A DNA stretch of 64,000 bases from Imbricaverruca yamaguchii. Its lineage: Eukaryota; Arthropoda; Thecostraca; Neoverrucidae. Positions 25,101-37,100 of this stretch are shown here, one piece after another. A model generated the notes under the pieces. That model was given only the letters and a program-made list of their open reading frames with translations. It had not been told where the DNA came from and did no database searches. The stretch lies in the NCBI GenBank assembly GCA_034440575.1, contig JAOTOL010001633.1, forward strand, positions 62,001-126,000, in the 5' to 3' direction. A program made the position numbers and the translations under genes. How positions within the stretch are numbered: the stretch's first letter is position 1; each line of letters opens with the position of its first letter.

Positions 25101-28100
25101 AATGCCTTTCACTTCAGTCAGATGCATTTTACATTATTTAGCAGATGTATGTATGATGGCTGCCCACACATCATGTGGCAAAATGTTAAAAACCCAAGAC
25201 AAGGATGAAATAGTGCAATTCCATTAACTGTGAATTTCCAGGTCACATGTTCAATTATTTTACTCTGTTATAATTACTCTCCTTTTCATTACTCTCATTT
25301 TAATTACTATCATATTAAATACTCTCATATGAAATACTCCCATATTAAATACTCCCATATTAAATACTCTAATTTTAATTACTCTCATTTCAAACTGTAC
25401 TCTCATTTGTATATTGAATGGTGCTCTTTGACAAGGAACTCCTTTGTGAGAAAGTGATCAAGGTTCATTAGAAAATGCAAACTAAGCTCATAATGTTACA
25501 GGTTTTAAGAAAAATATTCTGTCCATATTTGGTTACATTACAATTTTCCCACTCATGTCCAGAATTACAAAATAAAAATCAAACCCTGTACACATATGCT
25601 GCTTTAATATTAAAAAGTACTCCCAATAGCAATTGTGAAAGGGAGTTGTCCTGTCATGTTCAGATCTGTACTAAGCCCCTGGCTTTCATGCAAATGTGTG
25701 GCCCACCAGCCAAACCAGCCAAATGCCAGACGATGGGGTTGGGAAAATGTGGGATGGAGTGGTGGCTGCTGCCGTACTCTAACATGCAGCACTGACAAGG
25801 TGCCCAACATTCAGGTATTCAGACCTGCCTGGGAGCCTGTGGGGGCAGCTTGGTGAGAAATGCCACCAGTCCCTGTATTTGCCAAACCTGATGCCCCCTC
25901 TCAATAATGTTGAGATTGAGAGCCCACGACCAACACGCGGAAGTGTCGCTGCAATTGGCTGAGCCTAATGACAGGTGCCAGAAATAGTCTTCCTGACCAC
26001 CCAGCATACCCCTGTTAGTCTATCTTGTGTGGCAACAGCAATACAAATGTCATATACTGATTACTCCACCCTCCATACAATGGAAGAAGTGCAAACAAAT
26101 GTGAAGGCGAGCATGGAGCACAATTTATTTATTTATTTATTTATTTAACAATACATGCCCTCCACGTGCAGTGGCTATTACGGACAGTCTGGGTCGATGC
26201 GCCCTAAAGCCCAAATAACAAACAAACAGACGTTGACTGGTCGGCGCGCTGGGACCGTTGAAACTGCTAGTTGTTTTCAGGTATGGAGTTTGAGTGGTAG
26301 CACTCGACCAAACTGAATTGAACTGAGTAATTGAACTGAGTAATTAAAATGAAAGTAAGTAGAGTAGAAAGTAATGAGAGTGAAATATTTAAAAATGAGA
26401 GTATATTAATTTATTATATTCTGGATGCCAAGCATCCAAAAGCAATATGTTTTTCGACCATGTTTGTGGAACATTTGCATGAGCATGGTGTTCCAAACTA
26501 TGCATTGCCTCTGACATGCTATTTAATTCATGTAGCCAGGTGGTGCTCAGGAAAACAAACCATGTCATGAACTATCTCATATGATGCACAAAGTAGATGG
26601 TGCTAAATGCCAACATTCAGAGCAGCAATCTGAAATGCACTTCATGGAATACAGAATATGAGACAGAAATTTGAAAACATTGCATGACGTCGCTATAACC
26701 GATGAGAAGAGACGAAAATATTAGTTTTCGCTGCAATCACAACTCTCCACTGAACTACATAAGTAGGAGCTTCGTTTCCAGGAGGATAGCAGGTCGTGAT
26801 TTGGTGTTAGTGTCCATTGAAATTCTGGAATTGTAACGTGCTGATCTATGTCTTACATGTATGGATGCAAGTTATGATTGACTTGCAATTTGTCTTGGCT
26901 TGGATGCACTATTTGAACATCCAACACATATTTAATCAAAGAAATTGTGTACTTCCAGATCACCTACAAGTTTGTCGGCAATAACTTCCACATTCCTGTC
27001 AATAAAGCAAAAGAGTAAGTATATATTGGGTTCGTGGACATTGCGGTGATAGGATTGGATGCTCGAGACACCATGTTCAGGATGTCAAACCGGAATGCCA
27101 TCGTTTGAACCCCATGAATGAAAAAGTTAACAGAAAGTAAATGTTTTAGTTTATGCACTGCTTATTCTTACACAATTTTTTAAAATAAATATTTAATTTT
27201 CAATTTATTTTTATTTTTTAAAATAAATTTAATCCAAATTACGTCTGCACTTTGCTGCCCAGTGCAGACGTAATAGTTCGTATTTGTGATCAGAATATGC
27301 CTACGTCGGTCGATCCCACCCCACTCCCTCCCACTCCCTTGAGGAACCTGTGCCTGTTGTTCAGACATTTGCGGGCGCTGCTGGACGCGGTTCGGGTCGA
27401 AGCTGACAGCCAGGAGGATGTCACTGCAACGTATTTCCTGTCGGGCTTCTGCCAAGAAGACGGCCTCACAACGCTCAAGGTGGGAGTAGGTGGATGGCAC
27501 AAAAGATAAGTGCTCATGCAGACAGCAGGAATGTCAAGCCACAGGAGGTGGACATGTTTGCTTATCAACCGGAGTTGAAGAGACTCGACATGTGGGGCGA
27601 GATATGACATGTTTTACATGATATGGCATGCAGAGATTGTAGACAGGTGATGTTTCTTGAATTCCATTGGTGCACATTGCATGCATGATTTGAGGCTCTT
27701 CAGTTTTTTTGGTGGGGTCGGTGGGGTGAGAAGCCTCCCCACGGAGACCGGGACTCCAATAAAAAAGACTGGGGAGGAATTCAAAGGGGGAGGAACTAAA
27801 AAAAAACACCGATGAGGGAATAACCCACCCGTATATGTAAAGCGACGCCTCTGCGCTCCTGTCCCACCATGCGCAGTCAAGTCAGTTTTATGTATGCACA
27901 ATGTGCTAGTGTGTTTGCATGTGCTCACGTTCGAATGGCGAAGCGACCCGACCTGTGCTTGCGCGAATGCGATAACTACATTACAATTTCGGTCACACGT
28001 AGGCTGCTCTGAGACTGTTCTTCGTTTCCTTGTGCACACGCGCTCCCGGAGAAATTCCAATCAGTAATGATTTTGTAATATTTTCACCACATGGGCAATC

Positions 28101-31100
28101 CTGATCTTTCCAAATTCGTGATGTGCACATTATTAAGAAAGATATAGCTATGATGGCAGATAGATGTGCCCAACCAGATATCTGATGCATTGTGTAAATG
28201 GCAGGCATTTTGCAGCTGGGATGTACAATAACTTTGCCCATCAAGCTAGTCAGTGACGTCACGTGAGCTGTGAAACGGCCCATTAGAGTGAGGGTAGATG
28301 CTCGTCTGTACGATTATGCTCATAGTCGTTTGAGTGCGGCCGATGCGGCTGCAGAGGGCGACGCGCCGCCCGCTGAGGGCAGCGACAGCTGATGACTTAT
28401 GTGTGGTCTCTGGATGATCCAACTGGTCTCCGTCCTTGCCGCCTGAACATAAGTACCTCCTCCACCGGCCCCAGCGAAACCAAATTATCGACCGCATGTT
28501 GCATCCACCATGACCATTGTACTTTCGTCCCATCGTAATAACAATCTGGTGGACAAAAAGAAAGAAAGAATAACAGCTCGTGTCATATGTAGTCTTCAAT
28601 ATGTTGCCAGGATCCTATCCAGGATCGTCCTGTCGAAGACCCTTGCATCCAGGACCATCCTATTCAGGATCATGCACTCTATTATAATTATATAATTAAT
28701 TGGAGTCGTGACAAGCTCGAAGCTGGAGAACCTATATCATGATGATTAATCTGGTGGTGCCCTTTTCTCATCCTTAGTTTGTCTCTAGGTCGCCTTAGAG
28801 ACAATAGTGTCATCACAGTTTGACCAGTGTCACGCATTTTTCATATTTGGTTAGGAAATGACATCCAGCCAGGGATCATTTTCTTGTCTTGCCTCCCAAT
28901 GTCAGCAATAATTTTATATTCCCAACTTCACCTGCTTCTGTGCCAAAAAGCAATCAATACACAAATATTGATGACTCAGAAAGAGACATATTAACAACAT
29001 TTTGCAGCCATTAATTTTTAAGTGAATTATATTTTGGCTAGAAAATAAAAAAATTGCTTAGAAATACATTGCCTTGTTTTATTTTTCCAATCCCGTATTA
29101 CCCTTTCAATAATAATTCTTAACTCTAACAACTAAGCTCAAACGTGAATAATGCTGGTATAGTGATCAGGACTATGTATGAATGGCTTGTGTATATGTTG
29201 GTGTGCGTGTGACATCAAAACATGCTGAATAAGAGGTAATGCATATTCAGCAGGTAGTGCAGTTACATGCATGGTGAAGTTGACTGGTGTGCATGATTAT
29301 GTACCGACATGTTGATAACAACCTGATATTACACTGCACTCGTGGGGCCGCGGTAGTTCAGTTGGCAGAGCGTCGCACTCTCGATCCCAAGATTGTGGGT
29401 TCGAGTCTCACAACCGAGGGCATTTACTGAGTCCGCCCGCGACCAGTCGGCGTGAGAGGTTGGCGACGCTATATGACATAGCGGTTGAATGCGTCGTAAA
29501 AGAACCTAGTGTTCGTCTTCCACTCCATTCGTATAGGTGCGGGCGGAATCTGACCGCGCTAGTGGCGCGGGTTAACACTAACGCATGGTGCGTGACGGCG
29601 CACTTTAGCCGCGCCACTGGCTGCGGTCCAGCCCGTGTGAGGTGGCGCTGCAGCCCACCGAGCTGTGGTGACGCCCCGTCTCGCACAGGGGCTGGTCGTG
29701 GCCGAGCATCGGCTGGAGGCGTCGCGGCGGTCCCTCTCGTGCGTGACGTCGGAGCACGTGTACAGTGTGCAGCGGCACAGGGTGTGCGACTCAGCCGTCC
29801 TGTTGGGCGCCGACCTGCAGGAGCAGCGGTCGGACTTCGTCGCCTACAACAGGTGATGAGCGCGCGCGCTGACACGGGCAGTGCCTGCTTTGCGGCGTGA
29901 TGACGGTAGCTGTATCGGATCCAAGCCAAAGGATATCTGTCGTGTCAGGCTGGTTGTAACAGGTGCTTCCTACCCGTTTCATTTGATGTTGCTTATCGTT
30001 GCAACGTTTTTAAGTCTACTGTGCAAGTAAAGCAGAAACATAGTTTGGTCGTTCTGATTGTTGCATGATTTAGGCCAATTTGACAGCCTGCTGTGCAGGA
30101 TGGGGAAGAAGTTCAGCAGAATGGGGGGATGAAGTTCAGATGAAGTACATGAATATTCAGCGCACAATACTTGATTCGTGCTGAATTAGGCGAACATGGA
30201 AAGCGTGTCATTGAAGTATGGATTACACTTCACATGGTTTGTCTAAATATAATGTCACATTGTTAAGTAAATATAAAATACATGCTACTTTTCTCTTGAA
30301 ATGGTTTGGCAGTCTCATTATTCATGACAATTTTTCCTAAAATATCGATCACTGGTCACTGGTCTCACAAGTTCCAACATCCTGGCCAGTGATGCTGTAT
30401 CCTGTGGCAATCATCATTGCTTTCTTTTCTACACTATGTGATGACGACTACTAGGTCCAGTAGTGACGAATGTGCCACACGAAATCCAGGCCTTGCATGA
30501 GGAACAGAGAGAGAGGGGGCATTTGCGGGCATCAGCCTAGTCAGGCATTTTTGCACCATCTGTTGGTTGACATTTCCTTTGTGAGTCCCTTTTATGAGGA
30601 ACATATCATTGATAACTTTGGTGCATGGGAATACACGTCATCAAGATGTGAGTTGCAGGATATAATACACCAATCCACGATTGGCTAATGACATTCATCA
30701 TAGTGAGTAACGCTGGAACTATTGGTCATGCCGATTGGATGAAGGAATGAGACGCAGTTAATTTACTTCTTTTTTTAAGTTCGGGTACGCTTAAGAGCGG
30801 GTTAGAAGAAAAAGATGGCATGCTTCTATTGTTGGATTGTGTCTTCGTTTATGTTATTCAGTGAATGAAAGTGATAATATATCTAATATATCAAAGCCAT
30901 CACGGTAGCCCCTGCCGCAGTGTTAAAATAATGATTTTTTGTTAGGTGTGAGATGTCTAAACAAGTAAAACAGGATGTAGAAATCGCCATGGAAATAATA
31001 GTGTTTCAAAATGCCTCAGTCCTAAAAACCCATATTTGATGGAGTTTAGGGGTTTAATGACTGCGTCGGTCATGCAACAAAACCCAGTTTTGAGACAAAT

Positions 31101-34100
31101 GCATTCATGTAACTATTTTGCGTGTTTTGAAAGGCACCTAATTCTGGAATACCGATATAAATTATGACGGCGCGAATGCCTATGCTGTATACTTATATTG
31201 TACAACATAGCACACCATAGGTAATCCATTTCCCAGGAATTGTACGACGGGATGTTCGTTATCGCGATCCCGGATCCGTTATGATGAGCATAGGTATGCA
31301 AGTAATAAACGGGATACTGTTAAAAACAAGGCACGAATACTTCACAAGTACACACCAAGAAGTACGATGTCGGTGCTTCTTTGGGAAGGATCTTTAGACT
31401 CAGTATCCAGTAAGTTGTATATTCTACCATATTTCACGAATACTTTATCACTGCACTACCGACACAGCCCGCGGCGGAGTGGCCGGCACGTGCTGGTGCA
31501 GCGGTGGTCTCCCGCATATCGACTGTGACGGTCTTTCGGTGGTCACTGAGTGCCCCTGACGCCATCTATTGTTCATCTGTGCAGAGTAGCACCTGCTCGG
31601 TCGACCTGAAGGGAATGGAGGTCTTTTTGGTGATTAATTTGGGTGCATTTCGAGATAAGCAGTGGTTCAAAAGATGGATCTTATGACCTGAAAAGATGGA
31701 TCTTATAGCTCCGAGACCTGACACAAACCAATCTTTTTACACCAAAGACCCACCAAGAATCAGTCGTGTGAAACGGCAGCACTCTGCGGGCCACAGTGTT
31801 TCCGATGGTTACAAAACATCGTGTGGGTGATGTAACCTGTTTCTACAGATTGTTTAATTGCATTTTGAATGCTATGTTTATGCATGCGATCAAGATGTTG
31901 TGAACGCTCATTACTGCCAGAAATGCTTACTTTTCGGTTGGTAGCAAAATAGCACAAAAGAGAACAGGTGTAACATGGTATATGAAAGAAGCCATTGTAG
32001 GTAGAATCGAGGAAGATACCTGCAAAAATAAAATTGGATGATGCTTTTATTTACCACTTTGCTGTGGGAACAGCATTTTCCATTCTATCCATACACATAA
32101 TTGGGAGAACAAAACTCCTGAAGCCATTAATGATTAGGAGCAATACAAAATTCACTTCCTGTTCATTGGGCACATACCGTGCCAGGTGCAACATGCATGG
32201 TAATTACTTTCATGTTAATTATACACAAAATTACTTAGACGCCCTGGTTAGGAGTCTGGTCGACCACGTTAACACTGTTCAGACGGCGGATGTGTGCTGC
32301 CTGGGCCATTACACAGCGTCGTGTGTGCTGCCTGGGCGTGCTTCCCACCGTGTCGAAGGTCGTCACTGAACCGAGATTGACGCTGTTCCAGTCACGGCGC
32401 CATTACGTGCAAGAGCGCCAAGCTGATCCCGCAGTCGGAGCGGCTCAAGGCGCGCCGGCTGACCGTGACGTCACCGGCGGCCGACGTGACGTCGGCGCGG
32501 CGGACGCCGGCGAGCGCTGCGAAGCAGCAGCAGCAGCAGCAGGAGCCGGCGGAGGCGGCCGCCGAGTCGGCGTGTGCCGCATGGGAGGCGGACGCGCCAC
32601 GCTCCGGACTGGACGTGAAACAGGAGCGGCAGGCAGAGTCGGACCGGCCGAAGGCGCCGAAGCACGCCACGATCGCCTCCATGTTCTCCAGGGCTCCTGC
32701 CGTGGAGAAGGTAGCGGCTGCGTGGGCGCGTTGGCGGCGAGGGGCGGGCTCAGACTGCGATGTCGACCTGCGGTGCCTGGCCACCGCCGAGCCGGTGCAC
32801 AGTACAGACTGGTCCAGTGGTGGATGCATACTGGGAGGGGCCCGAAGGGGACGAGCAGTCTAGGGTAAGTAACCCGTCTCACAATTGATTGTAGGTTCGA
32901 GTCTCACCTGCTGCTACTCTTCACCCGCGACCAATCTGCGTGAGAGATTGGCGACGCTACATGTCTCGACGGTCGACGTGTTGTAAAACCAATAATCACC
33001 ATGGGAGGGGCCCGGGCAGACCGCGACTCGTCAATTTTTCACGCGATGTGTGCGTTCAGTGCTCGTTCCGTTCGATTTAACTGATGCAGCAAGGAATCCG
33101 CACGAGCGACCTTGTGAAATATCCCTAGTGATTGAGGAAGGTGCACTTATCGATATGCTGTTGTCGGTCTCTTAGAGGTCTGACCGCACATGTTAAAGAT
33201 AATGTAATACCTGTTGCAGGAGTTGGGCACTGGCAGTCGGTTGGTGTGCCTGACACCACAAGAAGTAATTACTTACTGGGACTGATGTCCTTTTAACCCA
33301 GGAATTTCATAACATTGGTTGTTCCATTACATACCCCTGGCTGTTTTTGTGGTGGCTTTAGCAGAGCCTCGAACCTCACTTTTCGTGTGGTAGAGGTATC
33401 AAGAGAAAACTACGGACTGTCAATAAGTCTAAAATAATTTAGCAAATCATGCTTCCGACACCTTGCAAAATGAAGAAGACCAACTTTCTGGAGTGTTTTT
33501 TTTTTGCTGTGGGGAGAGCCTCCAGTTGGTAAGAGCTATAAAGACATAGAAGATTAGTGCAACTATGAGCCACAAGGCCCCTTCTTGGTTGCACTCTGTA
33601 CACTCAACCACTTGCCCACCAAATCCGTCGATCAGCACTCCCTGGAATACTGAAAGGCAAGCCCTCTATTCTTATGATTGTGCTGTTTTTTTTTTTTAAA
33701 GATGTTCAATGTGCTGCTACTGACGATGGTTTCTGGCAGCTGGTTCCAGTGTTCTACTATCCTGTTGGTGAAGGACTGTCTTAACCTTGTTCTGCTGTGG
33801 TTAACTTAAATTTTGAATTGATTACCTCTAATTGCATCATTTCTGTTAAATTTCTGAACAAATTTAAAGACCTCGATGAGATCTCCTCTCAGCCTTCTAT
33901 ATCTAATTGAAAACATATTCAATTTCTTCAATTTTTCCTCATATGCCAGGTTGCTTATGCCATTAACCTTTTTGTAGCCCTCTTTTGTACTCTCTCTAAA
34001 AGCCAACAATCTTTTTCATAGCTAGGAGACCAAGCTTGGATGCAGTATTCCAAATGTGGCCTGACATATGCACAATAAAGCTTCCTCATCACTTCCTCAC

Positions 34101-37100
34101 TTCTGTATGATACATTCCTATTTATTGCCCCGAGCATTCTCAGTGCCTTCTTCCTTGGTCTCCTCTGATGCCCCAAGTTTTGTGCTTAGAATAACACCTA
34201 AATCCTCCTAAGAGCTATAAAGACATAGAAGATTAGTGCAACTATGAGCCACAAGGCCCCTTCTTGGTTGCACTCTGTACACTCAACCACTTGCCCACCA
34301 AATCCGTCGATCAGCACTCCCTGTAATACTGAAAGGCAAGCCCTCTATTCTTATGATTGTGCTGTTTTTTTTTAAAGATGTTCAATGTGCTGCTACTGAC
34401 GATGGTTTCTGGCAGCTGGTTCCAGTGTTCTACTATCCTGTTGGTGAAGGACTGTCTTAACCTTGTTCTGCTGTGGTTAACTTAAATTTTGAATTGATTA
34501 CCTCTAATTGCATCATTTCTGTTAAATTTCTGAACAAATTTAAAGACCTCGATGAGATCTCCTCTCAGCCTTCTATATCTAATTGAAAACATATTCAATT
34601 TCTTCAATCTTTCCTCATATGCCAGGTTGCTTATGCCATTAACCATTTTTGTAGCCCTCTTTTGTACTCTCTCTAAAAGCCAACAATCTTTTTCATAGCT
34701 AGGAGACCAAGCTTGGATGCAGTATTCCAAATGTGGCCTGACATATGCACAATAAAGCTTCCTCATCACTTCCTCACTTCTGTATGATACATTCCTATTT
34801 ATTGCCCCGAGCATTCTCAGTGCCTTCTTCCTTGGTCTCTTCTGATGCCCCAAGTTTTGTGCTTAGAATAACACCTAAATCGTTCTCCTGTTGAGTCACT
34901 GATAGCACTTGGCCACCCATCAAGTATGGAGCCTTCATATGCTGCTTACCTACATGCATGATTTTGCACTTATCAAAATTAAATTTCATTTGCCATTCTT
35001 CGGGCCAATTCACAAGTGCGTCTAAGTTTTTCTGCAGCAAGATATGCTCATTGTGACCTGTTATTGCCCTAAAGACCTTCAAATCATCTGCAAATTTCAA
35101 AACCTTACTGCTTAGGCCACTTTCACTGATATTTACAGATATAATGAACAGTAGTGGCCCCGATGCTGACCCCTGGGGGACTCTACTAAGAACATTTTGC
35201 CATGATGACTTAGCACCATTTAGCTTTCAGATAGGCAGCATCAACTCTACTGTCTATCTGAAAGCCACAACTCTATCCATTTTAAGGTGCTGCCTGCAAT
35301 ACCATGGACCCATGGGCACTATATAACCACTGCAGTTGATGCGCCCTAAAACCCTAATAACTAAGTAACCAACTTTCTGGAAGATATTAATTGTATAAAT
35401 ATTGGCGTTGACGTCGTGGGACTGGTGGCCCATTGTGCAGCACGGTGAAACCAACATGCAGCCGTCATACTGTACTGTAGGTGCTGACAAGTTTTGCGAA
35501 CGGGAATTCGGTGTGTGAAAAGCTTCGTTCTAAGGCCAGAACTATGTTCTGGGCGTTTTGATTCGGGGTATGGACTTTCAAAAGCGGCTAAGATGGCATT
35601 ATCAGCTCCAGTTGCGTCAATACTGCACGACAAACGGGATTAAGTCCCATACTTTGTTCTCAGCGCGTTCCTGCCTCTCGACAATGACGCAGTTCGATCA
35701 ACTTTGTCAGCTGTCTTCGGCAGTGTTCGTTTGGATAAAATTGGGTTTCCGTGCACAATGAATGGAGCTAAATTAAGATGAAATCGTCAATACCAACCGG
35801 ATGCCCTGCTCATAACGTGCCGTTTGGTGGTGGGCGATGCTACACTCCATTTGGAGACAGCGCCAGACTGGTGATCTGAAAATATTAATTGATGTTAAGA
35901 ATACATTGCACTTCCGTGAATCGTATGGTTTCTTCATTGTCGGTGTCAGATATTGCAATCAAAGTATGATCTGTGAGTGCAAGATGGGGATATTTATTTC
36001 CGCTTAGCGAAAAAAAACGCTTAGCGAAAATCGCTCTCTTCCCGTGTGGGAAAGAAGAAGTAAACTTAATGGTTTGTATGTGTTAGAGCACCTATTTCAT
36101 CCCTGAGGGCAGGGGCAAGGCCACACAACTAATCCAAATGGAAATAGTCAGTTTGGGACATCGGCCTTTCCCGATTTCTTTGATTCCCGATCAGGTAAAA
36201 TAAATCGAATAGGTGAACGAAGTGGTTAAAAAGAACTAGACCTTTATATGTTGAAGCATATAAATGCGTAGTTTTTTTTAGCCACTTAGTGGCTAAAACT
36301 AGTCTATTCAGCAAGTCCAAGCCATGGTGTCATCTGATTAAAGTCACACAGTGACATCAAGTTTCCAAACCCGAAATAAACAGTATCCAACTTTCAACTG
36401 AGCACTGACTGTTTACAACACAGCCGAAAACTGTTCAACAGTTTTCGTCTGATATCGTGCAATGTGACGCACGTCACGGCTGATACGCAAGGTATTACTT
36501 GTTACGGTCATTTCGTGGTCTGATAGCAAGTGTTTAGCGAGCTGTGTCAGATGGAAATGATACGATGCAAGCTGGTCGAGGCGCCCTAAAACCCAAATAA
36601 CTAACGATACGATGCAAGCACCACAGTGACGGCGTGATAGGCAATTCGTTATTGAAGAACGTGTCTTAAACATAACGCGGCTTTAGTTTCTAATTGTGGC
36701 CGCGCTGTCATTCGAGCTGTCATCAGCGTGCTCCGCTGTCGAACCATTCCAATGTCCGAACATTCGACGATTGCGTGGGAACCAACACTTAGCAGAATCT
36801 TATCTGTGCCGTCGCCGAACACAGTTTTGACGTCCCGATATTATTTCCATGGAGTTGAGCTGTCTTCAACTGCAGTAATAGTTGCCATTTTCACTATGAT
36901 TTCCCTCAGCTGAATCATCTAAATCCTACCAAAAGATACGTCGTTCAGATCTTAAAGCATCTTTTGCACGTCATATTGCTGAGTTGCTTCGACGCCACAA
37001 CTGGCTTCGACGTCTTCGCCTGCTACCCTCCACCGTACCTGGAATAGATCTCAGTGCACTGAACCGAGCCTCGTTACCCACAGAAAACAGTACCTCCGAA

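Larger units (their letters stand above)
22192..26958 (+). other. POLD3 intron 1
   Basis: GTAAGC ... TTCCAG, 4,767 bp, phase 0. Filled with AT-rich repeats: a 22-bp minisatellite, ATTACTCTC arrays, two copies of repeat R1 and a SINE tail. No other gene is seen. Positions 22,900-24,490 and 26,600-26,950 are unassigned. Confidence 0.85.
32711..37083 (+). other. POLD3 intron 5
   Basis: GTAGCG ... ACCCACAG, 4,373 bp. Contains an S1 SINE, a CR1-like LINE/SINE composite and a tiny SINE-tail insertion. Positions 33,015-33,478 and 35,382-36,558 show nothing recognisable. Confidence 0.85.

Noticed and set aside
29408..29929. 173-codon minus-strand frame and 146-codon plus-strand frame
   Set aside because: They overlap a SINE and POLD3 exon 4 in the wrong frames; the GC-rich exon leaves other frames open.
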